Shown here: positions 17,532 to 27,149 of the stretch, in pieces | Numbering within the stretch: position 1 is the first letter of the stretch | Layout: every line of letters begins with the position of its first letter | Source: Thalassocella blandensis | GTDB taxonomy: Bacteria > Pseudomonadota > Gammaproteobacteria > Pseudomonadales > Cellvibrionaceae | Reading direction: 5' to 3' | Assembly: GCA_902141825.1 (NCBI GenBank) | Contig: CABFPG010000007.1 | Location: 310,001-374,000 of the forward strand | DNA length: 64,000 nt | Translations under genes and position numbers: made by a program | Notes under the pieces: generated by a model | What the model was told of the DNA's origin: nothing | The model's database searches: none | What the model saw: the letters and a program-made list of their open reading frames with translations, nothing else

Positions 17532-20030
17532 ATGTCCATGTATAACAAGACTATTAAATCGCTCGTAAGTGTTATTGCTATCAGTTGTCTCAGTTCATTA
17601 GCTCATGCACAAACAATCCGCCAGGTGTATTTCCTGGACTTCGGCCCAAATGATGGCACTAACGGGAACAGTACAATACAAACGGATGTAAATGGCCACA
17701 GGTGGAACAATATCAACAATGCTGCTGCAAATGCCGCAGCCGTGAATCTGGTTGATCAGAACAATGGCAGCTACGGAGTGAACTTAAAAATGCTGCACGG
17801 CATGTCAACCAATGGTATTCAAAATGGAGCGTTGTTAAACCCATCGGCATCCTTGTTAGGGGATATGGCAATCAACACAGCAACGCAAGATTACTTTTTT
17901 ACAGAAAATAAAGGCAAGTTTGCCTTGCGTGGTCTGGACCCCAGCAAAGGCTATCGATTTACGTTGTTTGCCAGTCGCGATGCAAGTGAACGCCGTACTT
18001 CACGTTATACCATTCAAGGATCACGTTCCCATACCTATTGGCTGCAAAGCTCTGGAAGCAATATCGGCCGTAATATTGCCAACGCCAATGATGACGAAGT
18101 GCGCAGCACGGAAATTTATCAGCCTTCCAGTAATGGTGAAATCCATATCAGTATTGAAAAAGCAGCGGCCAGCTTTGCGTATCTGAACGCTCTAAAAATT
18201 GAAGTGCTGGACGGAATGAATTTTCCGCAAGCAAAGCCACGGGCAAATGCGAATTGTCTGGCTCTAGATGAACACAAAATTGCTTTTATGGGCTCATCGG
18301 TTGCCTGGGGTTGGGCATCGGATAATCCGGGAGGTCCATTTGACCACTATATCAGTTTTGATCAAAACAGAGCGGGTTATGCATTTCGTTTTGCAGAAAT
18401 GCTTAACCGCGAATACAACAATGGTAACAATACGCGTTGGTGGGTGAGTAATATTTCCGTGCCCGGAGATACAACGTCCAAAGTGTTAAATCGCTGGAGT
18501 AATGATTTACTACCACAATGTGCCAAATATGTAGTTTATGGATTGTCCCTGGCCAATGAAGGCATTATGTCAAATGCAGGCGCGTTTGATAGTTTTCGCA
18601 ATAACATGGGGAGCTTGATCCAGCAGGCGCGTCAGCAAGGCATGGTGCCCGTGGTTATGAACAACTATGCCAATAATGGTTATGACAATACGCGATACAA
18701 TAATATTATCGACATGGATTTACTTATTCATGGATGGGATACACCGTCGGTTAATTTATTGGGCGCGTTGGATACTTTACAAGGCCATTTCCCCGCAGGA
18801 TATTTTGCCGATGGTGGGCATCCGAATAACTCGGGCTACGAAGAGTTTTATACAGCGATAACACCCTCTTTATTTTCGGCCTTAGCATCAAACAAAGCGC
18901 GACCCACCCGAATGGCGAGCAATGGTGTGAGTTTATCGTCGAGTGAATCACTTGTGTTTGCACCGCAGGGACTTGTGCATCCGATGACTCTGGTACTGGA
19001 CATTAAAACGAATGGCCAGGGCGAGATCATGAAAATTCAGACACAAAACGGAACCGCGGGATTGCGAATTAATAACGCTGGTCGCTTGGAATATATTGCG
19101 GCGAATAATGCGGTGATTACCGGTAATACGGTTGTGAACAATAACAGCTGGCATAGCATAGGCCTGAGTCATTATTTCGCACATGGGCTAACGCGTTTAT
19201 ATATTGACGGTCAGCATCAAGGGAATGATCTTGGCGAACGTATTGAAACACAAAAGCTCACGCTGCAAAGTACGCAGACTTTGAATGTGCGAAATTTAAT
19301 GTTTTACCGATCTGCGATGAATGCGAGAGAACTGGGTGCTCTTCAAAACGGACAATTACTGCAGTCCAGTTTAGCGCTTTATGCACCGCTCAACGGAAAT
19401 GGCGACACGCGTAACGCGATTCACAACTACGCTCAGAGCAGCAATAGTTTAAGTTACTATTCAAGTGAAGGTGCGGTTGTGTTGTATCAGCACTGTAATT
19501 ATGAAGGTTACGCAGTGGGGTTGAACGAAGGCAGTTACGATATGAACCAGCTGGCTGCGTTGGGCATGCAAAATGATGATATTTCTTCATTGCGAGTCAG
19601 CGATGGTTTTGAAGTTACCTTGTATCAACATTGGGATTTCACCGGCGTGACTTTGGATAAATATAACGATGATAATTGTCTGGTGGATGATGGCTATAAT
19701 GATGATATCAGCTCATTGGTGATTTCGCGTCGTAATGCGACGTCGTCTTCGAGTAGTTCTTCGTCTAGCAGCTCTTCGTCGAGTAGCTCGTCATCGAGTA
19801 GTTCGTCATCAAGCAGTTCGTCTTCCAGCAGCTCATCTGGTGGTAATAGTTGTGGCGGTGTGCCTGCATATAGCAGCAATACGTCTTATGCAGATGGCAA
19901 CCTTGTGCAACATCAGGGCAATCGATATCAGTGTCAGGTGGGTGGATGGTGTACCATTGGTGGACCTTATGAGCCTGGTGTTGGATGGGCTTGGAGCTAT
20001 GCATGGACACTGCTGGGCAGTTGTCAGTAA
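17532..20030 (+). CDS. Secreted SGNH esterase with LamG, beta/gamma-crystallin and CBM73 modules
   Basis: The modules in order are: signal peptide (1-26); a malectin-like beta domain (about 30-226); an SGNH hydrolase (about 248-450); a LamG-like domain (about 457-625); a beta/gamma-crystallin domain (about 640-735); a poly-serine linker (about 737-769); and a CBM73-like module (774-832, with GWCTIGGPYEPGVGWA). The hydrolase has GSS at 254-256 (nucleophile Ser256 expected), the oxyanion Gly in PGDT, Asn342, and DGGH at 427-430. The crystallin domain carries two NDDISS calcium motifs (681 and 723). The architecture suggests an extracellular ester-cleaving enzyme docked on chitin. The ester substrate is unknown. 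Confidence 0.85.
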   Translation: MSMYNKTIKSLVSVIAISCLSSLAHAQTIRQVYFLDFGPNDGTNGNSTIQTDVNGHRWNNINNAAANAAAVNLVDQNNGSYGVNLKMLHGMSTNGIQNGALLNPSASLLGDMAINTATQDYFFTENKGKFALRGLDPSKGYRFTLFASRDASERRTSRYTIQGSRSHTYWLQSSGSNIGRNIANANDDEVRSTEIYQPSSNGEIHISIEKAAASFAYLNALKIEVLDGMNFPQAKPRANANCLALDEHKIAFMGSSVAWGWASDNPGGPFDHYISFDQNRAGYAFRFAEMLNREYNNGNNTRWWVSNISVPGDTTSKVLNRWSNDLLPQCAKYVVYGLSLANEGIMSNAGAFDSFRNNMGSLIQQARQQGMVPVVMNNYANNGYDNTRYNNIIDMDLLIHGWDTPSVNLLGALDTLQGHFPAGYFADGGHPNNSGYEEFYTAITPSLFSALASNKARPTRMASNGVSLSSSESLVFAPQGLVHPMTLVLDIKTNGQGEIMKIQTQNGTAGLRINNAGRLEYIAANNAVITGNTVVNNNSWHSIGLSHYFAHGLTRLYIDGQHQGNDLGERIETQKLTLQSTQTLNVRNLMFYRSAMNARELGALQNGQLLQSSLALYAPLNGNGDTRNAIHNYAQSSNSLSYYSSEGAVVLYQHCNYEGYAVGLNEGSYDMNQLAALGMQNDDISSLRVSDGFEVTLYQHWDFTGVTLDKYNDDNCLVDDGYNDDISSLVISRRNATSSSSSSSSSSSSSSSSSSSSSSSSSSSSSSSSGGNSCGGVPAYSSNTSYADGNLVQHQGNRYQCQVGGWCTIGGPYEPGVGWAWSYAWTLLGSCQ

Positions 20031-20064
20031 GATTTTTATGAGTATGTGACAGTCCCTGTTTGGC

Positions 20065-20095
20065 CTGACACTGCGACAATTGGTCGCAGTGTCAG
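20065..20095 (+). terminator. Strong hairpin after the esterase gene
   Basis: A perfect 13-bp stem (CTGACACTGCGAC / GTCGCAGTGTCAG) with a 5-nt loop lies 35 nt after the stop. There is no T-run, so it may end transcription with help or protect the 3' end. Confidence 0.6.
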
Positions 20096-20154
20096 CGCGC
20101 ATTAAATCTCTTAGAATATCCGGATTCCCTCTTCAATTAAGCCGGAGTATTCTT

Positions 20155-21102
20155 GTGTATCGTCAACTTTTTCTCTCGTCTGTCCTGGTTTCTTCTTTAG
20201 CTCTAACGGCATGTGGGGGCGATTCTTCGTCCAGTAATGGCAATGGTGAAACGCTGCCGGAAACCCGAGAGCTGACGCTGAATTTCAAAGCGATTGCAGG
20301 ACAAATGGATGCGAACTGCGACAATATGATTACTGGTCTCGGACCGGATGGCACGGATTCTGTTGGTCTGCGGGACTTACGATTTTATGTATCCAATATT
20401 CGGCTTTATGACGATGCTGGTGCAGAACTGGATGTTGAGTTCGACAGTAATGAATTTCAATACAACAGTGACCAGGGGTTTGTAGCGCTTATTGACTTTA
20501 CCAGTAATGATTCTGGAAGCTGCGATGCGAATGAAGGCGAAGGTACGGCGCGAACCAACTTGATGATAACAGGCGATGTTGAAGATAGTCGCATTGCTGA
20601 TATTGCCTTTGATGTCGGTCTGTCTCAGGCGGTAATGAAAGACGTGATTGCCACAAATACTGCTGAAGACGCGCCCTCCCCCTTAAACGAAATGTACTGG
20701 TCATGGGCCAGTGGGTATCGCCATTTTGTGTTTAATTTTGAAGTGATGGACGCTATGGGTACTTATGGCGGTGGCGCATTGCATATTGGAAGTCGCGGCT
20801 GCGGTGGTGACGGCCAGCTGGCTTTAGAAAACAAAGAAGAATGTGATTTTATTAATACGCCAAGTGTGATGTTGCAAGGTTTTGATCCGGATATGAATAC
20901 CATCACGGTAGACCTTGCCGCGGCATTGAACGACCTTGCATTTGCGATTCCGCAACAGGAATCAGAACAAACAACACCTGGAGTAAACTGCCATTCCTCA
21001 CCAATGCAAACGGACTGTGCCAGTATTTTCGTTAACTTTGGTGTGGATATGGAAAGCGGTGTCGCAGATGCGAATGGCAATACTGTGTTTGGTATGGAGT
21101 AG
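20155..21102 (+). CDS. mbnP: MbnP-like lipoprotein (metallo-mystery pair protein)
   Basis: I chose the GTG at 20155, which has CGGAG eight bases upstream and gives a lipoprotein signal with lipobox LTAC; a TTG further upstream would run through a terminator. The mature part shows the family order: LTLNFKAIAGQ, then LRDLRFYVSNIRL, then EMYWSWASGYRHFVF, plus conserved cysteines (DANCDNM, RGCGGDG, VNCHSS). In Methylosinus, MbnP binds copper after its partner MbnH oxidises one of its tryptophans to kynurenine. The W-S-W motif is where a target could lie. It is the first gene of a three-gene operon. Confidence 0.85.
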   Translation: MYRQLFLSSVLVSSLALTACGGDSSSSNGNGETLPETRELTLNFKAIAGQMDANCDNMITGLGPDGTDSVGLRDLRFYVSNIRLYDDAGAELDVEFDSNEFQYNSDQGFVALIDFTSNDSGSCDANEGEGTARTNLMITGDVEDSRIADIAFDVGLSQAVMKDVIATNTAEDAPSPLNEMYWSWASGYRHFVFNFEVMDAMGTYGGGALHIGSRGCGGDGQLALENKEECDFINTPSVMLQGFDPDMNTITVDLAAALNDLAFAIPQQESEQTTPGVNCHSSPMQTDCASIFVNFGVDMESGVADANGNTVFGME

Positions 21103-21154
21103 CCTGGGGACGAAATCGGAATATCCCGAAATTATCCTTTGATATAAAAATCTC

Positions 21155-22315
21155 ATGCGATACTGTTTTGTCATTTTATCCACCGTGTTTTTACTTGCGT
21201 GTAATGAATCAAAAACCCATTACACGCAAACGCAGGATGAGCAGTCACTGAGACAGCTCTTGCAGTTACCTGAACATATGCCATTGCCTGCAATTCCGGA
21301 ATTTAATCCGCTGACACAGGAAAAAATTACGCTTGGACGGCATTTGTTTTATGACAAACGCCTGTCCGCTAATCAAACCCAATCCTGTGAAAGTTGTCAT
21401 CTGCAAATATTGGCTTTCACGGATGGAATTCCTGTACCCACCGGCTCCACCGGCCAAGTGCTTTCACGCAATAGTCAGGGCTTGGGGAATGCCGTTTACC
21501 ATTCGACATTTACGTGGGCGAACGATGGATTTTTTGAACTGGAAGATCAGTTGCAAGTTCCCATTCGTGCGGACAACCCGGTTGAGTTAGGCGTAACGGA
21601 TGCTGAAGTAGAGACCGTACTGGCCCGGTTTGATGAAGATCCTGCATATGTACAGATGTTTATGGAAGCGTTTCCTGAGAGTGACAGCGGCGCTTCTATT
21701 AATAAAATTATATTTGCCCTGGCGAGTTTTTGCCGCACGATGATCAGTGCCGGGAGTGATTACGATCGCTATCTCCTGGGCGATGACAGTGCCTTAACTC
21801 AGCAGCAAAAACGGGGCTTCAGTTTGTTCAATGGAGAGAAGTTTGAATGTTTTCATTGTCACAACGGTATTAACTTCAGTGTGTCCTATCGCGATATAAA
21901 TTCAAACTCCGGTTCGTTGCAGTTTCCCTTTTTTAATAATGGTTTATACAACCTCCATGGTGATGGCAGTTATCCTGCGATTGATCAGGGAATCTTTGAC
22001 CTAACTTCCGATCCTTCAGATAAAGGCTTGTTTCGTCCACAAAGTTTACGCAACGTAGCCATTACAGCGCCCTATATGCACGATGGCAGTATTGAAACCT
22101 TGCGTGAAGTAATAGAACACTATGCGCGAGGCGGGCGTCTGATTGAAAGTGGTGACAATGCCGGTGACGGACGTTTAAGCCCTTTAAAATCTTCCTTTAT
22201 CCAGGGCTTTGATGCCAGTGAAGAAGAAATAGATGCAGTTATTGCATTTTTGGAATCACTGACGGACTACGACTTTATTACAGACCCGCGCTTCTCCAAT
22301 CCATTCGAAGAGTAA
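21155..22315 (+). CDS. mbnH: MbnH-like diheme c-type enzyme
   Basis: The product is a lipoprotein (lipobox LLAC) with two heme c motifs, CESCH (78-82) and CFHCH (232-236). It belongs to the bacterial cytochrome c peroxidase / MauG superfamily, with the C-terminal block SLRNVAITAPYMHDGSI. Members paired with MbnP form a high-valent diheme state that modifies a tryptophan in the partner. The gene is 52 nt after mbnP and 7 nt before the barrel gene, so co-transcription is very likely. The enzyme should work in the periplasm. Confidence 0.88.
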   Translation: MRYCFVILSTVFLLACNESKTHYTQTQDEQSLRQLLQLPEHMPLPAIPEFNPLTQEKITLGRHLFYDKRLSANQTQSCESCHLQILAFTDGIPVPTGSTGQVLSRNSQGLGNAVYHSTFTWANDGFFELEDQLQVPIRADNPVELGVTDAEVETVLARFDEDPAYVQMFMEAFPESDSGASINKIIFALASFCRTMISAGSDYDRYLLGDDSALTQQQKRGFSLFNGEKFECFHCHNGINFSVSYRDINSNSGSLQFPFFNNGLYNLHGDGSYPAIDQGIFDLTSDPSDKGLFRPQSLRNVAITAPYMHDGSIETLREVIEHYARGGRLIESGDNAGDGRLSPLKSSFIQGFDASEEEIDAVIAFLESLTDYDFITDPRFSNPFEE

Positions 22316-22322
22316 AACACAC

Positions 22323-23516
22323 GTGAAAAAAATTAAAAACGGATTAGCCGTTTCGTGCCTTGTATTGGGATCTCAACATGCTTTCGCGCATACGGAACAT
22401 AATCAGAATATTCGTACTGAACTACACGCTTATAGTTCCTTCACTTATCGTTCGGATGCCGTGGTCGAGCCGGGACAAAGCTATCAAATTCCTGGAGCGC
22501 TCTTAGGTGGTGAGGCCGTGCCAGCGGAAAAGGGATTTAATTTTGATGAGGCCTTACTGGAAGGAACCTTGAATACAGCGCATCACTACTATATCAGTGG
22601 CAAACTCAGTGCACACAATTCAGATTCGATAGAGCTGGAAAACCTTTGGTTGACGGTACCCAATATCGAATATCTTGCATCGATCACATTGGAAGTCGGA
22701 AAAATCAATTCTGAAGTCAGTCCCAGTGCCAACTGGCATGCCTCGCAACACCCTCTAAGTGAATCTTCCTTGCTAGGGGATATATACTTTGGGCGGCACT
22801 TTAATGATATGGGGCTGCGACTTACACGGACCATCGGATTTGTTCATTTGGGGGCAGAAGTCTTTGATGGTGATAATTGGCCTGCGACCAGTGGAGAAGG
22901 AAGTGCCAGTGCATTTTTGCAACTGGATTTTTCATGGCGGGATACCATGGCAAAACTGCGTGGATGGCATATGCAAAGCCAGGCAAACAATCGCACCGAC
23001 ACTCGCTATACTGGCAGTCACAGTCACGGAGGGAATGTAGTGAGCTCGCCGTCTACTGAATATTTCTTTACCGGTAATGTCGATACTTCAGGAGTGATGG
23101 CTGAATTGAGTTACGGATTTACACGTGGCAGAGTTTATCTTGAATCCGAATGGATAGTGGCGGAAAGCGAGGGCGATATTGCGAACAGTACGCAGCGATC
23201 TTTTTACGAAAATCGTTACGAAGGCTACCGCGTTTTGCTCGGCCTTAATTACGCACAACATTTTTTAACGATGCAATATGAGGAAATCGCCTTACAGAAT
23301 GACCTGCTGTCTGCAGTGACCAGTGTTTTCGCTGAAGGGGCAAATTTAGTGAACAATGGATTCGAACCATCGCGAGCCGTAGTTTCCTGGTCCTATCAAT
23401 TAAACCCTGATGTGCGAGTAAGATTGGAAGGTGTCTCGGAAAAAACCTTGAGTGAGGAAGAGATTACCAAAGTAAATGTGGGCCTTACCTGGCAGCGGTC
23501 CTTATTAGGAAAATAA
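22323..23516 (+). CDS. Outer-membrane beta-barrel protein of the MbnPH operon
   Basis: The product has a signal peptide (cleavage after AFA) and then about 370 residues of alternating strand pattern with many aromatic residues (for example VGLTWQRSLLGK at the end). This fits a porin-like barrel. It contains His-rich spots: AHTEHNQN right after the signal peptide and SHSHGG around residue 235. Its place immediately after mbnH suggests a role in bringing metal, possibly copper, through the outer membrane. This role is inferred from context only. Confidence 0.7.
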   Translation: MKKIKNGLAVSCLVLGSQHAFAHTEHNQNIRTELHAYSSFTYRSDAVVEPGQSYQIPGALLGGEAVPAEKGFNFDEALLEGTLNTAHHYYISGKLSAHNSDSIELENLWLTVPNIEYLASITLEVGKINSEVSPSANWHASQHPLSESSLLGDIYFGRHFNDMGLRLTRTIGFVHLGAEVFDGDNWPATSGEGSASAFLQLDFSWRDTMAKLRGWHMQSQANNRTDTRYTGSHSHGGNVVSSPSTEYFFTGNVDTSGVMAELSYGFTRGRVYLESEWIVAESEGDIANSTQRSFYENRYEGYRVLLGLNYAQHFLTMQYEEIALQNDLLSAVTSVFAEGANLVNNGFEPSRAVVSWSYQLNPDVRVRLEGVSEKTLSEEEITKVNVGLTWQRSLLGK

Positions 23517-23552
23517 AGGATAAAGGTACGGGAATTAATGAAGGTTAATACT

Positions 23553-23580
23553 AAGGCGCTTACTATCGCTAAAGCGCCTT
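23553..23580. terminator. Bidirectional terminator
   Basis: A perfect 9-bp stem (AAGGCGCTT / AAGCGCCTT) lies between the convergent barrel gene and the small exported protein gene, with AATATTTAAT on one side. It overlaps the stop codon of the minus-strand gene. Confidence 0.75.
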
Positions 23581-23961
23581 AATATTTAATACATCTTGAC
23601 GTAGATTGTTAATCCAGAACTCTGGTACTTCAGTGTCAACTTCAACATGTCTGAATTTGCCAACGCCCATGGATATACGTTGCATCTTGCGGGCAACCGC
23701 AGTGTAATAAATGTTTCCATCACGATGATAGATGGTGATATCCGCAGTTGTCCTTCTGCCATTGCTGTGAACTTTCGCTTTAATGGCGGCTTCGGTGTTG
23801 ACATACACTTGCCACTGACGAATTTCCAGCGCTTTGATGATGGCACTACGGATCTCGAAAGATTGGTTTGCAAGAAAAATCTTTTCGTCACTGGCATAAG
23901 TCTGCTGATTGAATAGCAGCGAACTTAGACCCAGAAAAAGCCAGGCGAATATTATTTTCAT
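23569..23961 (-). CDS. Small exported hypothetical protein
   Basis: I do not recognise the family with certainty. A signal peptide (1-23, ending TYAS) precedes a domain of about 105 residues that looks alpha/beta: FEIRSAIIKALEIRQWQVY, then strands DITIYHRDGNIYYT. The pattern of one helix, then three strands with a Lys/Arg-rich end suggests a small periplasmic ligand-binding or assembly domain. It ends in the shared bidirectional terminator. Confidence 0.6.
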   Translation of the reverse strand: MKIIFAWLFLGLSSLLFNQQTYASDEKIFLANQSFEIRSAIIKALEIRQWQVYVNTEAAIKAKVHSNGRRTTADITIYHRDGNIYYTAVARKMQRISMGVGKFRHVEVDTEVPEFWINNLRQDVLNIKAL

Positions 23962-24035
23962 TTAAACCGTCCTTCTCATCCTGTGGATAAAGTTAAACTG
24001 ATTGGCATTCTCGTATCGGAATTTACCAGCCGGTA

Positions 24036-24482
24036 TTATTCAGCTGGGTGTTTGTGCCAATATTGAGTGCGACCAATCAGTGAAAAGCCAATGAAACCTC
24101 GTACTTTCAGGCGCTTACCGTCATCGATTAAGCTCATATTGCATTTATATTCTTTGCCGGAAGCCGGATCAAGAATTTTACCGCCGCTCCATTCGCCATC
24201 TTCAAATGTCATGCCCTGCAGGAAAACAAGACCTTCAATGGGCTTATCCTTATTTGCTCCTTTGCATTCTTCGCAGGTTTTGGGTTTGTCGGGATCAGGG
24301 TTGAGAAGTTTGATGATTTTTCCACTGAGTTCGCCGTTGCTAATCGTCAGTTCCACAATGGATTTTTTGGTTTCTCCATCGTCATCGATTGTAACCCACT
24401 GGCCAGCGATGTCGGATTGGCTTAGTGCCGGTATGGCGAAGAAGCTAAAAAGCGAAATGAATAGTACTTTTAATATGTTCAA
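24036..24482 (-). CDS. DUF2147 exported protein
   Basis: The mature part matches DUF2147: an initial GQWVTIDDDGETKKSIVEL, a central CEECKGANKDKPIEGL loop and GGKILDPASGKEYKC. The C-terminal segment FIGFSLIGRTQYW closes the lipocalin-like fold. I chose the TTG at 24482, which gives a normal signal peptide ending near ALSQ with AGGA upstream; the longer frame to 24581 adds residues without signal character. The role of DUF2147 is unknown; members are periplasmic and small. Confidence 0.8.
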   Translation of the reverse strand: MNILKVLFISLFSFFAIPALSQSDIAGQWVTIDDDGETKKSIVELTISNGELSGKIIKLLNPDPDKPKTCEECKGANKDKPIEGLVFLQGMTFEDGEWSGGKILDPASGKEYKCNMSLIDDGKRLKVRGFIGFSLIGRTQYWHKHPAE

Positions 24483-24882
24483 GAGACTTATTCCTGTGTA
24501 AACGTTGATAGAACGGCTTGGGTTAACATGGAGTAATTTTCCAGTATTAACAAAAGGCCTTGTTATTGATGTCTGCTGCAACTTCTGTTACCGGATAAGA
24601 GCTTCGATGAAAATTCTTTGGCAGCGTTTTCTGTTGATACTTTATGTTTATACTTTACGGTAAAGCCCACAGCTTTATTATTTATTGTTAACGCATTTAT
24701 GTGTAATTGAATACACAAAATTTGTGATTGGACAGATTAGCTGAATGAAAAAGCGCAATGCAATCACTATGTAACATTTTATGCTGTATGGGCGAATAAA
24801 GTGTAACAAAGATTATCCGTTGAAACAGCAGGTATTGCGCTTTAAACACTAAGGTGCAGTTACTGCAGGTGTGTTTTGCACG
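24483..24882. other. Intergenic, nothing identified
   Basis: A/T-rich stretch between two leftward genes. It should hold the DUF2147 promoter. I see no gene, terminator or clear repeat. Confidence 0.4.
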
Positions 24883-26025
24883 CTATAAAAACCGCTTTGC
24901 CAAATAGCGTCGAAGTGGGACATCGTATAATTTCAGGCTGGCATATGCGAGTACCAGACTCACTGAAATAACACCCAGGGCAATTGGCATCGCTTGATCC
25001 AAACTGAGTTGTTGCGAGCGTACATAGTGAAAGTAAGTGTAGATAAGCGGATAGTGCACGATATAAACCGGGTAAGATATGCCGCCTAAAAACGTACACA
25101 CTTTAATGGCCCATGGTTGCGAAAGTTTACCGCAGGCTCCAACAAACACAATCAAAGGAAATACTACAATAATACAAAAGGCTTCATATGCCCCGTTCAA
25201 CCACACCTGTGAAGCATCACCAATGCGTGGCCAGGCTAATACACCTATAAGCACAAGGCTGCAAAGTGTGAATGCATGTTGAATATGGATATAGCGTATT
25301 ACGCGAGAGAGAAGTAAACCCGCAAAGAAGGGATAGAGAAGTCGAATAAAGCCGATTTTAAGTTGCTCCGGATGCAGGGACCACCCGCCAACAAAGTCGC
25401 CGTTGCTGCTCGTTAACCCGTGATGCAGAGTGATGGCGGCAAACACACTTACCAGTAGTGCCAGTGCTGCATTTGAAAACCTTCTGAAAAGCAGAGCATA
25501 CAAAATGTTAGCGAGGTATTCAAAAAACAAGGTCCATGCCGGACCGTTCAAAGGGTGCATTTCTACCCAGCCACGAATATCAAGGGACGGTGGCAGTGGC
25601 AGTAAGGTCATTCCCAGCAACATGACGGCCAACAGTGCGATGAGGGGTGTGTCTGCAATCAACGGAAATAAATCACCCGCTTGAAAGTAATAGAGCAATG
25701 CACCAAATACCGAGCCGACAATGATGAGTGGATGAAGTCTAATGAGGCGTCTTTTGCAAAAATCCGTGTAAGACATATGGGACCAACGTTCGTCGTAGGC
25801 ATAGCCAATGACGAAGCCAGACAGGACAAAAAAGAAATCCACTGCGAGATAGCCATGGGCGATGAAAAGATCATAGGGCCCTGTCGCGTGCGCTTCAAAT
25901 ACATGAAAAATCACTACAATAATAGCTGCAATACCACGGAGCGCATCGAGAATAAGAAAGTGCTGCTTGGAATCCTTATACGAGGGATTGAAGGTGTTCG
26001 GCGGCTCTGATCTAAGCGAGGTCAT
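24883..26025 (-). CDS. Acyltransferase family 3 membrane protein
   Basis: The product has about ten transmembrane segments and the family opening LDALRGIAAIIVVIFHV, in which the R and H are catalytic-site residues of OafA/NodX-type enzymes. GYLAVDFFFVLSGFVIG is the second family block. These enzymes transfer acetyl or other acyl groups to sugars of surface polysaccharide. I chose the ATG at 26025, giving about 380 residues, the usual length; the frame to 26217 adds 64 residues that look non-coding. The acceptor is unknown. Confidence 0.85.
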   Translation of the reverse strand: MTSLRSEPPNTFNPSYKDSKQHFLILDALRGIAAIIVVIFHVFEAHATGPYDLFIAHGYLAVDFFFVLSGFVIGYAYDERWSHMSYTDFCKRRLIRLHPLIIVGSVFGALLYYFQAGDLFPLIADTPLIALLAVMLLGMTLLPLPPSLDIRGWVEMHPLNGPAWTLFFEYLANILYALLFRRFSNAALALLVSVFAAITLHHGLTSSNGDFVGGWSLHPEQLKIGFIRLLYPFFAGLLLSRVIRYIHIQHAFTLCSLVLIGVLAWPRIGDASQVWLNGAYEAFCIIVVFPLIVFVGACGKLSQPWAIKVCTFLGGISYPVYIVHYPLIYTYFHYVRSQQLSLDQAMPIALGVISVSLVLAYASLKLYDVPLRRYLAKRFL

Positions 26026-26375
26026 CTCGTCGGTTCCATGGTTGTGGCATTTGAGTCGATTAGGCTTTGTGTTTATAGCAGAACATCTTGCTTGCCAGAA
26101 GAAAAATCTCGAAGTTTTTGTCGGACGCAAAGCGATATCGTATGAAAGAATTACATGTCCTTGCAAAATATTCCAGTTTTTAACGCTCAACGTTCTAGTG
26201 CCATGTTCTAGTACCACATGTTTAACACCATGCCTAACACGGTGTTCTAGCAGCGCAATAAAAAGTAACGATACTATTTATACACGCAGTTCATACACAC
26301 AATTTCTATACAGGAATAGCATTTGCATTGTTTGTGCTGAAGTTTTTAAAGTGCTGGTAACTTGAAGGAGTTGAA
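26026..26375. other. Divergent promoter region with GTTCTAG repeats
   Basis: GTTCTAGTGCCA (26192) and GTTCTAGTACCA (26205) form a 13-bp-spaced direct repeat, and GTTCTAG occurs again at 26244. A short inverted repeat AACACC / GGTGTT (26224-26246) lies between. These could be binding sites shared by the acyltransferase and the glutaredoxin fusion gene. Confidence 0.4.
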
Positions 26376-27119
26376 ATGATGCAGACCAATCAAAAGCATG
26401 CAATTTTATACCGTATGGTAACGGATAAGCATATTTGTCCCTACGGCATTAAATCGCGAGATTTGCTGCAGCGCCAAGGTTTCAGCGTAGAAGACCATCT
26501 CCTCAGTAATCGCGATGCTACGGAGGTCTTCAAGCGGGAGCATGGTGTAAGTACGACGCCACAAACTTTTATCGAAGGACAGCGTGTTGGTGGGTACGAT
26601 GAACTAAAAAGCTACTTCAATATCAGCACTCAGGACGATCGAGAGACCACGTTCGTGCCTGTTATCGCCATCTTTGTCATGAGCTTTTTAATGGCTTTGG
26701 CATTTTCCTTTCGCCCCAGCGGGGATATTGGTCTGATTGCCGTGGTGGAAATATTTGTTGCTTTAAGTATGTGTGGATTGGCCATCCAGAAACTTCGCAA
26801 TCTCGAAGCGTTTTCAATTCAGTTCGTCACTTATGATCTTATTGCCATGCGTCATGTCCGCTATGCGTATTTATATGCTTACCTTGAAGCTTTCGCCGGA
26901 CTGGGAATGCTTGCCATGCTGCCCGCTTGGCTTGTATCGCCTCCCGCGTTACTGATTGGTGTGGTTGGGGCTACTTCGGTGTTTAAAGCCGTCTATCTGG
27001 ATAAGCGAGAGTTAAAGTGCGCTTGTGTTGGTGGGAACAGTCATGTGCCCTTGGGATTTGTATCACTCACAGAAAATTTGATGATGGTGTCGATGGGGAT
27101 CTGGATGTTAGTCAAATAA
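26376..27119 (+). CDS. Glutaredoxin-MauE fusion protein
   Basis: Residues 1-85 form a glutaredoxin domain with the active site CPYG (21-24) and the cis-proline segment STTPQTF (59-65). Residues 94-247 are a four-helix membrane domain of the MauE/DoxX type, with the family motif CACVGG at 215-220. MauE-like proteins move reducing power or disulfides across the membrane; the fusion places the thiol domain on the same chain. The active site keeps one cysteine (CPYG rather than CPYC), so a monothiol mechanism is likely. It is convergent with a DCC oxidoreductase gene. Confidence 0.8.
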   Translation: MMQTNQKHAILYRMVTDKHICPYGIKSRDLLQRQGFSVEDHLLSNRDATEVFKREHGVSTTPQTFIEGQRVGGYDELKSYFNISTQDDRETTFVPVIAIFVMSFLMALAFSFRPSGDIGLIAVVEIFVALSMCGLAIQKLRNLEAFSIQFVTYDLIAMRHVRYAYLYAYLEAFAGLGMLAMLPAWLVSPPALLIGVVGATSVFKAVYLDKRELKCACVGGNSHVPLGFVSLTENLMMVSMGIWMLVK

Positions 27120-27149
27120 CAGCTGCAATCGCGCAAAAAACAAAGTGCA

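Noticed and set aside
19694-20102. Minus- and plus-strand frames around the second poly-serine linker
   Set aside because: They are shadows of the linker and of the CBM73 module in the esterase gene.
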